Shown in pieces: positions 8,094 to 16,109 of a stretch of 64,000 nucleotides of DNA; the stretch's first letter is position 1; every line of letters starts with the position of its first letter. Origin of the DNA: Amycolatopsis cihanbeyliensis (GTDB lineage Bacteria > Actinomycetota > Actinomycetes > Mycobacteriales > Pseudonocardiaceae); the NCBI RefSeq assembly GCF_006715045.1, contig NZ_VFML01000001.1, positions 3,936,501-4,000,500 on the forward strand, written 5' to 3'. Below the pieces are notes generated by a model, which saw only the letters and a list, made by a program, of their open reading frames with translations, was not told where the DNA came from and did not search any database. Both the position numbers and the translations under genes were made by a program.

Positions 8094-8184
8094 TTATAAC
8101 CAGATCGAATCCTTTGACAGGTTATCCCATCCCGTGCTTGTATGACGAGGAACTAACCGTATCAACCGTTCGAAGGGGTTATAA
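8094..8184. promoter_or_regulatory. Divergent promoter with inverted TTATAACC ... GGTTATAA
   Basis: TTATAACC at 8094-8101, next to the CGNR gene start, is the exact reverse complement of GGTTATAA at 8177-8184, which abuts the hydrolase ATG. A third half-site, GGTTAT, lies at 8120-8125, just after a consensus TTGACA at 8114-8119. The symmetry suggests that one regulator, probably the CGNR protein, binds at both ends. Confidence 0.5.
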
Positions 8185-9084
8185 ATGAACTCGGTGCGCC
8201 ACCGGACCGCCACCGTCGAGGGCCATGAGATCTTCTACCGCGCAGCCGGCCCCGCCGACGCCCCCACGATCGTGCTGCTGCACGGCTACCCCACCAGCTC
8301 GTTCATGTTCCGCGAACTCATCCCGCTGCTGGCAGGGGACTACCACGTCATCGCGCCGGACCACCTCGGCTTCGGCCACTCCGCCGCCCCCCGCGTAGGG
8401 GAGTTCACCTACACCTTCGACGCCCTCGCCGAACTCACCTCCGGACTACTCGACCAGCTGGGCCTGGACCGCTACGCCCTCTACGTCCAGGACTACGGCG
8501 CTCCCATCGGCTGGCGCCTCGCGCTCAAGCACCCCGAACGGATCTCCGCCCTCGTCACCCAGAACGGCAACGGCTACGAAGACGGTTTCGTCGAGTCGTT
8601 CTGGACCGACGTCTGGGCCTACGGGGCGAACCCCGGACCCGACACCGAACCCGCCGTCCGCGCCGCGCTGAGCCTCGACGCCATCCGCTGGCAGTACCTG
8701 CACGGCGTGCCCGACCCGAGCCTGGTCAGCCCGGACACCTGGGAGCACGACTTCGCCCTCGTCTCCCGCGAAGGCAACGACGAGATCCAGCTGGCGCTGT
8801 TCCGCGACTACCAGAACAACCGCCCGCTCTACCCGCTGCTGCACGAGTTCCTGCGCACCAGCGACGTCCCGGTGCTCGCCGTGTGGGGCCGCAACGACGA
8901 AATCTTCGGCCCGGCCGGCGCGCGAGCCTTCGCCCGCGACGCCAGGGACACGGAGGTACACCTGATCAACGGCGGCCACTTCCTGCTGGAGAGCCACCTG
9001 GACGTCGTCGCGGGTTACCTGCGCGGCTTCCTCGGCCGCGTGCTGGACCGCGCCAACGGCCCTACCCGGTCAGCACGGCCGTGA
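8185..9084 (+). CDS. Alpha/beta hydrolase, haloalkane dehalogenase/epoxide hydrolase-like
   Basis: A 299-aa protein. The oxyanion segment HGYP (residues 33-36), nucleophile Asp103 (YVQDYGAPIGW), acid Asp238 (WGRNDEIF) and base His265 (GGHFLLE) form the triad of the dehalogenase/epoxide-hydrolase branch, which uses Asp rather than Ser. A cap domain lies between about residues 130 and 215. ATG 8185 follows AAGGGG at a short distance. It is divergent from the CGNR regulator. Its 3' end overlaps the convergent TetR gene by 23 bases. The substrate cannot be read from sequence. Confidence 0.87.
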   Translation: MNSVRHRTATVEGHEIFYRAAGPADAPTIVLLHGYPTSSFMFRELIPLLAGDYHVIAPDHLGFGHSAAPRVGEFTYTFDALAELTSGLLDQLGLDRYALYVQDYGAPIGWRLALKHPERISALVTQNGNGYEDGFVESFWTDVWAYGANPGPDTEPAVRAALSLDAIRWQYLHGVPDPSLVSPDTWEHDFALVSREGNDEIQLALFRDYQNNRPLYPLLHEFLRTSDVPVLAVWGRNDEIFGPAGARAFARDARDTEVHLINGGHFLLESHLDVVAGYLRGFLGRVLDRANGPTRSARP

Positions 9085-9670
9085 CCAGGGTTTCCTCCAG
9101 CCACGCCTGATAGTCCTCGGGGGACCAGCCGGCGTCCAGCACCAGGCTGTCGTGCACGCCCGCGCTCATCAGGGCCACCGCGATATCGACCGCCCCGGGG
9201 TGCACCCGGTGCCCCGCGTCCCGGATGCGCTGGACGACCAGCTCGACGCCGAGCCGGTTACGCCGCTGTCCCTCCGCCTGGGTGACCGCGATGTCCGGGT
9301 CGACCGCGGCACCCGAGCCGAGGATCCGGACGATGTCGCCGCAGCGCTCGCGGACCTGGCGGCAGGCCCGCGCCAGCAGTCCGAGCAGTCGCGCCGGGTC
9401 GGTCATCCCCTCCGCCTCGGCCATCAGGTCCGGCAGGCCCGCCTCCTCGTCCAGCAGATCGACGAGGCCGGCGAGGACACCCGCTTTGGACCCGAAATGC
9501 GCGTAGATGGTCTGCGGCGCGACCCCGGCTTCCGTGGCGATGAGCCGGATCGGGGTACGGGCGTAGCCGCGCTCGGCGAACAGCCCGCGGGCCGCGATGA
9601 GGATCGTGCGCAGGGTCAGCGCCTCGCGCCGGTCGCGCAACCGAACGACGCCGGGCAGGTCCGCGGGCAT
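9062..9670 (-). CDS. TetR-family transcriptional regulator
   Basis: A 202-aa protein. The HTH segment RLIATEAGVAPQTIYAHFGSK is standard TetR_N, followed by a helical effector domain with no recognisable ligand signature. It is divergent from the SnoaL-like gene at 9734 across a short AT-rich region with an inverted repeat (9682-9718). That gene is its most likely target. The C-terminus overlaps the end of the alpha/beta hydrolase on the other strand. Confidence 0.87.
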   Translation of the reverse strand: MPADLPGVVRLRDRREALTLRTILIAARGLFAERGYARTPIRLIATEAGVAPQTIYAHFGSKAGVLAGLVDLLDEEAGLPDLMAEAEGMTDPARLLGLLARACRQVRERCGDIVRILGSGAAVDPDIAVTQAEGQRRNRLGVELVVQRIRDAGHRVHPGAVDIAVALMSAGVHDSLVLDAGWSPEDYQAWLEETLVTAVLTG

Positions 9671-9681
9671 GTAGACTCCGA

Positions 9682-9718
9682 TTAGAACGTTGTTCCAATA
9701 ACAAGAACACTATTCTAA
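9682..9718. promoter_or_regulatory. AT-rich inverted repeat between TetR and SnoaL-like genes
   Basis: TTAGAA (9682-9687) and TTCTAA (9713-9718) are inverted around a 25-base centre that also holds GTTGTTC and CAAGAAC. The marked AT-richness in a GC-rich genome and the position between divergent start codons suggest the operator and promoter of the TetR regulator. Confidence 0.5.
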
Positions 9719-9733
9719 CAAGGTGGGGTGACC

Positions 9734-10162
9734 ATGACCGTCGCGCGGATCATCGCCGAGCTGGCCCGGGCCTGGAACGCGGGTGACGGCGCCGCCTGGG
9801 CCGCGAACTTCGCGGAGGACGCGGACTTTGTCGACGTGGTGGGGCGGGTGCAGCACGGCAGGGAGGTGATCGGCAGGGAACACCAGAAGATCTTCGACAC
9901 GATCTACCGGGGAAGCAGGCTGGAGATCCACGAGCTGAACAGCCGCGGGCTCGCCGGGGACGTCCTGCTGGTACACACCGTCTCCGCACTGGAAGTACCG
10001 TCCGGGCCGCGCGCGGGGAACTGGCGGGCGATCCAGACGAAGATCATCCGGGACGGGGAGATCCTGGCCTTCCACAACACCGGGCGGGACAGCCTGGCGG
10101 GCTTCACGAACCAGGACGAGGACTTGGCCCAGCTCGACCCGCTGGACTGGCAGGGCTCCTGA
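9734..10162 (+). CDS. SnoaL/DUF4440-like protein (SgcJ/EcaC type)
   Basis: A 142-aa protein of the NTF2-like fold. The opening IAELARAWNAGDGAAWAANF and then DADFVDVVGRVQHGREVI matches SgcJ/EcaC/DUF4440 proteins, which are small cavity proteins acting as isomerases, cyclases or detoxifying enzymes. ATG 9734 is preceded by AAGGTGGGG. It probably belongs to the regulon of the divergent TetR repressor. Its actual reaction is unknown. Confidence 0.75.
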   Translation: MTVARIIAELARAWNAGDGAAWAANFAEDADFVDVVGRVQHGREVIGREHQKIFDTIYRGSRLEIHELNSRGLAGDVLLVHTVSALEVPSGPRAGNWRAIQTKIIRDGEILAFHNTGRDSLAGFTNQDEDLAQLDPLDWQGS

Positions 10163-10169
10163 GCGGACT

Positions 10170-10565
10170 TCAGGGGATCGCCAGGCCGGCGCGGCGCAGC
10201 TCCTCCTCCACCCGCAGCCGCTCGGCCTCGCGCTCGACACCGTCCAGCTCGCCGTCCAGCCGGTGCGGCACCTCCACCGCGCGGCAGGCCTGGACCAGCA
10301 GCGCGTCGTAGGCCTGGCTGGTGGCGCGGCGCCGGAGGGCCGGGGCTCCCGAGTGCAGTGTCCGCAACGACCTGTGCACCCGGCGCAGGTCGGCGGCAAG
10401 CCGTTCGATCGGCGGCAGGTCCGGCTCGGTGGGGCGCCGCCCGCGGCGCCCCGCCCGGCCGAGGAGCCGGGCCAGCTTCGGCAGCAGCCAGAACCCGGCC
10501 ACCGGGGCGGCCACGGCGGCCAGGTACAGCAACACATTCCCGAGCGGGAACCCGCCTGCGGGCAT
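10170..10565 (-). CDS. Small membrane-anchored protein of unknown function
   Basis: A 131-aa protein with one N-terminal transmembrane helix (NVLLYLAAVAAPVAGFWLLP, residues ~9-28). A basic stretch (GRAGRRGRRP) and a charged helical cytoplasmic domain rich in Arg/Glu follow. The gene starts 8 bases after the larger membrane-protein gene upstream (10574-11500) and is probably co-transcribed with it. No family was recognised. Confidence 0.6.
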   Translation of the reverse strand: MPAGGFPLGNVLLYLAAVAAPVAGFWLLPKLARLLGRAGRRGRRPTEPDLPPIERLAADLRRVHRSLRTLHSGAPALRRRATSQAYDALLVQACRAVEVPHRLDGELDGVEREAERLRVEEELRRAGLAIP

Positions 10566-10573
10566 ACCCCATG

Positions 10574-11500
10574 CTAGGGCGCGGCCGCCGGTTCCGGCAG
10601 GAGCGCCAGCCTGCGCACCAGCGCGAAACCGAGCAGCGCGCCGGCGAGGCACTGCGCGGCGTACACCAGCAGCGGCAGTGCGAGGTCGGCGAGCTCGGGC
10701 AACCCACCGGTCAGCGCCCCGGTACCTGCCACACCCCAGAAACCCCAGGCAAACATGACGGCCGAGCCGGTCCAGGCGAGCACCATCGGCAGGCGGACCC
10801 GGTGACCACCGGCGGCCAGCAGCAGTATCGCCCCGACCGCGCCGAAGGTCAGCAGCCCCTGCACGGCGTCCAGCGCGTGCGCCGCGAGGCCCCGGCCGCC
10901 GGGTTCCCCGGTCGGCAGGCCGAGCGCCCATGCCAGGTGCAGGCAGCCGGTGACCAGGCCGGCCGCGACGCCGACGACGCCGGGCGCGGTGAGTGGTCCG
11001 CCCACGGCGCGGGCGGTGAACAGCCACGCCCACCGCACCCGCGCGTACAGCACGAACGCGGTGAGCAGGGTGCAGCCCTGCCAGGCGAAGCTGCCGTATA
11101 CCAGCGGCGTGACCCAGCCGGCCAGCCCGTCCATGGTCGGCGCGCCGAGCACGAACTCGGTTCCGATGAACGGGCCCGCGATGGCGATCGGGGCGAGGAA
11201 GCCGGTGCCGACCCAGATCGGGAACAGCAGCGGCGGCGCGGGCACCCGCAGACCCCAGGAGTGTGTCCAGGCCAGCGCGAGCAGGATCGCCACCGCGTCC
11301 ATCCCACCGGTGAACAGGTTCGCCGCGTACATCGTCGGGGTGTCGACCAGCTCGGGGTCGGTCAGGCCGAGCGTGCCCCCGGTCACCCAGCTGATCTTCA
11401 GCACCAAGTAGGGCACGGTGCCGAGGATCGCCGCGTAGCCGACCAGGAGCCGGAGGATCCCCTGGCGAGCACCGGCCGGGCGAGTCGCTGAGGCTGCCAT
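10574..11500 (-). CDS. Polytopic membrane protein of unknown function
   Basis: A 308-aa protein with roughly eight hydrophobic helices, for example LLVGYAAILGTVPYLVLKIS and ALLGFALVRRLALLP. ATG 11500 (MAASATRPAG) is preferred, because longer frames run through an unlikely Arg-rich segment. No catalytic motif was recognised. Gly/Pro-rich loops (PTMDGLAGWVTPLVYG) are conserved-looking but not diagnostic. It probably forms a two-gene operon with the small protein at 10170-10565. Confidence 0.65.
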   Translation of the reverse strand: MAASATRPAGARQGILRLLVGYAAILGTVPYLVLKISWVTGGTLGLTDPELVDTPTMYAANLFTGGMDAVAILLALAWTHSWGLRVPAPPLLFPIWVGTGFLAPIAIAGPFIGTEFVLGAPTMDGLAGWVTPLVYGSFAWQGCTLLTAFVLYARVRWAWLFTARAVGGPLTAPGVVGVAAGLVTGCLHLAWALGLPTGEPGGRGLAAHALDAVQGLLTFGAVGAILLLAAGGHRVRLPMVLAWTGSAVMFAWGFWGVAGTGALTGGLPELADLALPLLVYAAQCLAGALLGFALVRRLALLPEPAAAP

Positions 11501-11580
11501 CCCCCGAGCCTGGCAGCCAGGGCGCCGCACCTGTTCCCGCCGCGGACCGGACGGTGTCTCCCGCAAGTAGCACACGAGAA

Positions 11581-11621
11581 GGGCCGGGCCCTGATGCGTG
11601 GCTCGCATCAGGGCCCGGCCC
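11581..11621. terminator. Strong hairpin terminator downstream of the chaplin-like gene
   Basis: An 18-bp perfect stem (11581-11598 with 11604-11621) encloses a 5-base loop. It lies 40 bases after the stop codon of the repeat protein on the minus strand and upstream of the next minus-strand gene. There is no long U-tract, as is common for actinobacterial terminators. Confidence 0.75.
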
Positions 11622-11660
11622 GGAACTCGCTGTTCAGGAACTACCCGAACTACCGCACGC

Positions 11661-14597
11661 TCAGCCGCCGAGGATGGTGCGCAGCGAGTCCAGCTGCGCC
11701 ATCGCGGGCAGGTCGGCCTGCGGGGTCAGGTCAGCACCGCTCATCGAGGGAACCCCCTGCAGGTCCGCCTGCGGCATCAGGTTCGCGGGCAGTGTCTGCA
11801 CCGGCAGCACGTTCAGCTTCGGCAGCGAGGAACGCTCCTGCTGCGCACCCGGCAGGCCGGGCAGGCTCACCAGCTCGCCGCCGGCCGACAGGCCCGGCAG
11901 CTCGGGCAGGCCGGTGGCCGGGAGGCCGGCGTCGCTGCGCGCGGCGGCCGCGCCGCCGACGGGCAGCGTGGGCAGCCCGGTGGCCGGCAGCTCGGACCCG
12001 CTGATCGGCAGGTTGATCTGCGGCTCCTGGCTGTCCACCGTGATGTCGGTCAGGTTGCTGGCCTCGGTCGTGGCCGACCCCAGCAACGCGAGCGGCACGT
12101 CCCAGATCTGCACGACCGCGCCGAGCGGGGCCTGCAGGTCGACACCGGCGAGCGAGCCGAGCGAGGTCGGGCTCGTGGTGGTGGTGCCGCCGACCTGGCC
12201 GGTGGTGACGTTGTGCCCCACCGCGTCGGCCACGCCGCCCGCGGCGATCGCGTTGCCGAACACCTGGGCCACGGCGGCCGCGGGAACATCGAAGATGTTG
12301 CCGGAGAAGCCGCCCTCGACGCCGGAGGTGGTGATGTCGCCACCCGAGGTGACATCGGTGGCGTTCACGCCCTCGCCGGTGGCCTTGGCCGCCGCGGCGA
12401 CGGCGTCGCCGAAGACCTGCGCGATCGGCAGGCCCTGCGCGGCGACCACGTTGCCGGCGAGCCCGCCGCCGTCACCGTTGGTGGTCGCGTCGCCGCCGGC
12501 CTCGGCCACCACGTCGTTCACGCCCTCGCCGGAGACCAGCGCGACCAGCCCGGCGCCGGTGCTGTACAGCACCCCGGCACCGGCGAACGGTGCCTCGATG
12601 ATGTTCCCGGAGACCGCGCCGTCCTGCCCGTCGGTCAGGGTGCTGCCACCCGCGATCGCGTCGGTCAGGTTGTCCGCGGAGCCCTTCCCGATGCCGATGA
12701 ACGAGCCGCCGACGCCGTGCGCCTGCAGCGGCAGCGCCACCGGTGCGGTGGCGATGTTCCCGGAGGCGCCACCTTCCTTGCCGCTGGCGCTCAGGTCGCC
12801 ACCGGCCTCGGTGATGGTGTCGTTGGTGGCCTCACCGATGCCCGTGCCGATGTGCGAGCCGCCGACACCGAACACCTGCGCCGGCACGGCCAGCGGCACG
12901 GAGACCAGGTTGGCGGCGCCGAACGCGCCGTCGTCCACGGTGCTGCTGTCGTCGCCGGCCTTGATCCGCTTCTTCTCGGTGACGCCGCCGTCCTCACCGG
13001 CAACGGCCTGGCCGATGTAGGTGCCACCGATGCCGAAGATCTCCACCGGGGCCGCGACCGGGGTCTCGACCAGGTTCCCGCCACCCGAGGAGTCGTTGCC
13101 CGAGGTGCCGTTGTAGCCGCCGACCTCGACGTTCTTCTCCTCGTGCGAGGAGGCCGATGCGTTGCCGATGTGCGAGCCTGCGATGCCGAACAGCTCCGGC
13201 GCGACCGCCAGCGGGGCGTGGGCGCCGTTGCCGCCGAGGAAGGACTCGTCCCCGTTGGTGTAGGTGCCACCGCCGGTCTGGGTGTCGTTGCTGCAGTCGT
13301 GCGCGGCGTGCGCGTTCCCGATGTAGGTGCCGCCGATGCCGCAGGCCTCGACCGGCAGGCCGATCGGAGCATCCACGATGTTCGCCGAGCCCGCGGACTT
13401 CTGCCCCGCGGTGCTGGAGAAGCCGCCCGCGGCAACCTCGCTGGTGGAGGTGCCCGCCTCGCCCTCGCCGAGGGCGTTGCCGGTGGTGGCGTTGCCGACC
13501 CAGGTGCCGGCGACCCCTGCGATGTTGCCGGTGCCCGCGAGCTGCGGCTGGATGATGTTGCCGGACAGGGTGGAGACCCCGCCACCGGTCTGCACGAAGC
13601 TCTCGATGTCGTTGATGCCCGGCGTGGTCGCGGTGCCGGCCTCGGCATCGGCCTCGGAGCTGGCCACCGAGTCGGCATCCGAGCCGTGCACGGCCGCGGC
13701 GTTACCGTTGAACCGCAGCGGCAGCGCGATCGGCACGGCACCCACGTTTCCGGAGCCGCCTGCGCCGTCACCGTTGGTCTTGACCCAGCCGCCCGCTTCG
13801 GCCTCGGTCTCCGCCTCGGCCTCGCTGTAGGCGTTGGCCAGGATCCAGGACGCGGCGTTCCCGGTCACCTGCACCGGGGTGGCCAGCTGCCCGGACACCA
13901 CGTTGCCGGAAAGGCCGGACCCGGTGCCGTTGGTGCTGATGTTGCCGGTCTCGGTGACATCCTGCGAGGCGGTGGTCCCGGTGACGGCTCCGCTGCCGCC
14001 CGCGAGGCCGACGCCGTTGCCAGCCAGCTGGATGGGGGCGGCCCAGTCCAGCGCGACCACGTTCCCGGCCAGCCCGGAGTGCGTGCCGTCGGTGGTGGTG
14101 TCCTCGTGGCTGCTGACGGACTGGTCGCAGTTCGCGCCGTCCACCTGGGCGTCGCCGCCGACACCGACGGCGTTCCCGCAGATCTGGATCGGGACGGTGA
14201 GGTCCCCGTCGACCTTGTTGCCCTTGAACGCGTCCTCGGTCTGGGTGAAGCCGCCGCCCGAGGTGCCGTTCTGCTTGGCCCGTGCCTGACTGGCCGGCTC
14301 GCTGGCCTTGACGGTCTGGGTCGCCGCGGCGGCCGACTGGGTGGCGGCGCCGAGCGGCTTGGTGACCGGGTCGGTGCTCAGCTCGCCCTCGAAGCCGGGC
14401 ACGCCGATCTCGCCCAGCGGGGTGCCGATCTTGTTCTCGTCGATCTGGACCGGGACGTCGACGCCCAGGTCCAGCGGCCCGACCGGGGAGTCCGGGTTGG
14501 CGGCGCTCTCCTCAGCGGACGCGATGCCGGTACCCAGCATCAGCAGTCCACCCGTGACCAGCGCGGTTTGTAGGCCACGCTTTGCCCACGTCTGCAT
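11661..14597 (-). CDS. Secreted giant chaplin-like repeat protein
   Basis: A 978-aa secreted protein. ATG 14597 follows AAGGAGA at 8 bases. Residues 1-~28 are a signal peptide (LQTALVTGGLLMLGTGIASA). From about residue 120 to 860 there are 13-14 tandem units of 45-60 aa. Each has a chaplin-like core such as SGNVVSGQLATPVQVTGNAA, separated by Thr/Asp/Gly-rich linkers (TTNGDGGG). Chaplins are amyloid-forming hydrophobic surface proteins of actinomycetes, normally with one or two units. The tail is Leu/Pro-rich with two LPATG motifs but no membrane helix or basic end after them. It probably coats or structures the cell surface. Early units hold Cys residues; later ones lack them. Confidence 0.7.
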   Translation of the reverse strand: MQTWAKRGLQTALVTGGLLMLGTGIASAEESAANPDSPVGPLDLGVDVPVQIDENKIGTPLGEIGVPGFEGELSTDPVTKPLGAATQSAAAATQTVKASEPASQARAKQNGTSGGGFTQTEDAFKGNKVDGDLTVPIQICGNAVGVGGDAQVDGANCDQSVSSHEDTTTDGTHSGLAGNVVALDWAAPIQLAGNGVGLAGGSGAVTGTTASQDVTETGNISTNGTGSGLSGNVVSGQLATPVQVTGNAASWILANAYSEAEAETEAEAGGWVKTNGDGAGGSGNVGAVPIALPLRFNGNAAAVHGSDADSVASSEADAEAGTATTPGINDIESFVQTGGGVSTLSGNIIQPQLAGTGNIAGVAGTWVGNATTGNALGEGEAGTSTSEVAAGGFSSTAGQKSAGSANIVDAPIGLPVEACGIGGTYIGNAHAAHDCSNDTQTGGGTYTNGDESFLGGNGAHAPLAVAPELFGIAGSHIGNASASSHEEKNVEVGGYNGTSGNDSSGGGNLVETPVAAPVEIFGIGGTYIGQAVAGEDGGVTEKKRIKAGDDSSTVDDGAFGAANLVSVPLAVPAQVFGVGGSHIGTGIGEATNDTITEAGGDLSASGKEGGASGNIATAPVALPLQAHGVGGSFIGIGKGSADNLTDAIAGGSTLTDGQDGAVSGNIIEAPFAGAGVLYSTGAGLVALVSGEGVNDVVAEAGGDATTNGDGGGLAGNVVAAQGLPIAQVFGDAVAAAAKATGEGVNATDVTSGGDITTSGVEGGFSGNIFDVPAAAVAQVFGNAIAAGGVADAVGHNVTTGQVGGTTTTSPTSLGSLAGVDLQAPLGAVVQIWDVPLALLGSATTEASNLTDITVDSQEPQINLPISGSELPATGLPTLPVGGAAAARSDAGLPATGLPELPGLSAGGELVSLPGLPGAQQERSSLPKLNVLPVQTLPANLMPQADLQGVPSMSGADLTPQADLPAMAQLDSLRTILGG

Positions 14598-14797
14598 GTG
14601 CAGATTCTCCTTTTCTTTGGTTTCCCTTGCGGGTTTTCGGGGTGTTCTCCGTCGCGGGGCGCGACGGCGCACCCGGCTTGCGGTCGCGGGCGCGCTGATC
14701 CGCGCACCGCGAGGGGGTGAGATCCGGGTCGGGACGCGCCTGCCCGTCCGCGAACGCGGCGGCAGGGGGATGCGCCCGGTCGGCCCGGGGAAGGTGA

Positions 14798-15874
14798 TCA
14801 GTCAGGCGTGACGCCGGGCTGAGCGCCCAGCTGACGCGACACGTTCTGCGTGCCGGGGGACACATCGCCGAGCACGGCGGTGTCCAGCGCGGTGAGCTGG
14901 CCGGCGGGAACGCCGAGCAGCTGACCGTCGAGATGACCGCCACCGGACGTACCGCCCGGGACGGAGGGAGCGGTCACCGGGGCCGCGGGCAGCCGCAGTG
15001 GCTGCACCGGGCCGGAGCCGTTCCGGGAGTCACCGGCCTGCCGCACCTCGGCGGCGGAACCGGCGAGCAGGTGCCGTGCCTTACCGGCCACGGCATCGCC
15101 CAGCGGGTGCTGGGACGTCGGGGGGACTTCCACGGTGACCGCACCGGGCCCGCGCTCGGGGCCGGTCACCGGAGTCTCGGTTTCCGGTGTGGACCGCTCG
15201 TCACCCGTGCCGGGCAGGGTGGGCAGGTCCGGAAGCTGGATCAGGTCGTTCGGCCGCTGCGGGTCGAGCAACCCGAGCACCGCGGAGCCGACCTCGCGCA
15301 CGTCCCGCGGCGGGGTGACGGTCCGCTCGAGCACCTGCCCGGCGTCCTCCGGCTGGCGCACCACGTGCTCGACGGAGCCGGCGACCCGATGGACCGGTCG
15401 GAGCACGGCACGCTCGGCGAGCTCGGTCACCGCGCTGCTGACCTGGCCGGAAACCTGGTCCTCGATGTGCCGGGCCTCGCGCGGCCGGTAGGAGGCGGCG
15501 TCGGTGACCGGGCCGCCGGTGTCGCCGGGGGCCGCGCAGCCGGGGGCGACGGCCCCGGAGTCGCAGGCGACCTCGTGCCAGCCGTGCGCCAGCGCGCCGG
15601 TGCCCTCCCCGGCCAGCTCGGCCGCGCCGGTGGTGACGTCCCGCAGGCCGGCGACGGTCGCGTCGGCGACCGGGTTCAGGTCGGCCCGGGTCACCTGGGA
15701 CTCCGCGGCGGTGCCGGTGTCCTCGTCCTGCCCGGTCTCGGCCGTGGCGGCGGAGGTGGACAGCGCCCAGGCCACGGCCGTGCCCGCGACGGCGCCGGCG
15801 AGGCCGAGCAGCACACGCGAGCACCACCGGCGAGCGCGCGCCGCGCGCTGGGTGGTCGCTGCTGCCTCGGTCAC
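14798..15874 (-). CDS. Secreted protein of unknown function
   Basis: A 358-aa protein starting at GTG 15874 behind GGGAGAA. The N-terminus is a long basic signal peptide (RARRWCSRVLLGLAGAVAGT then AVAWALSTSAATA), so the mature protein is exported. The rest is Pro/Ala/Gly/Asp-rich, without recognised domains. Two Cys (CDSGAVAPGCAAP) could form a disulfide. The C-terminal 60 residues are more ordered-looking (HLDGQLLGVPAGQLTALDT). It lies 200 bases upstream of the chaplin-like gene on the same strand, so both may contribute to the cell surface; this is inference from adjacency. Confidence 0.6.
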   Translation of the reverse strand: MTEAAATTQRAARARRWCSRVLLGLAGAVAGTAVAWALSTSAATAETGQDEDTGTAAESQVTRADLNPVADATVAGLRDVTTGAAELAGEGTGALAHGWHEVACDSGAVAPGCAAPGDTGGPVTDAASYRPREARHIEDQVSGQVSSAVTELAERAVLRPVHRVAGSVEHVVRQPEDAGQVLERTVTPPRDVREVGSAVLGLLDPQRPNDLIQLPDLPTLPGTGDERSTPETETPVTGPERGPGAVTVEVPPTSQHPLGDAVAGKARHLLAGSAAEVRQAGDSRNGSGPVQPLRLPAAPVTAPSVPGGTSGGGHLDGQLLGVPAGQLTALDTAVLGDVSPGTQNVSRQLGAQPGVTPD

Positions 15875-16109
15875 CGTTCTCCCGTCGCTGCCTGCTGCCG
15901 ACCGTGCCGAGCGCGGCACGTTCCGTTGGTGTCGCGATCGAGACTGGCAAACGCGGGGACGGCCCCGCATCTTCAACTGGACTTGAGTGCCCAATCGTGT
16001 GAAGAACACCGTGTGTGGGCATGCCTCACGTCCAGTGATCGACACAGCATCGGCGTGGTTACCCGGAAGTTCGGATGAGGTGTCGCCGGATACCGATACG
16101 CTCTGCGGC

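Noticed and set aside
11598..14573. Plus-strand open frame of 991 codons opposite the chaplin-like gene
   Set aside because: Shadow of a repetitive GC-rich gene; no start signal or recognisable protein, while the minus strand has a signal peptide and ribosome site.
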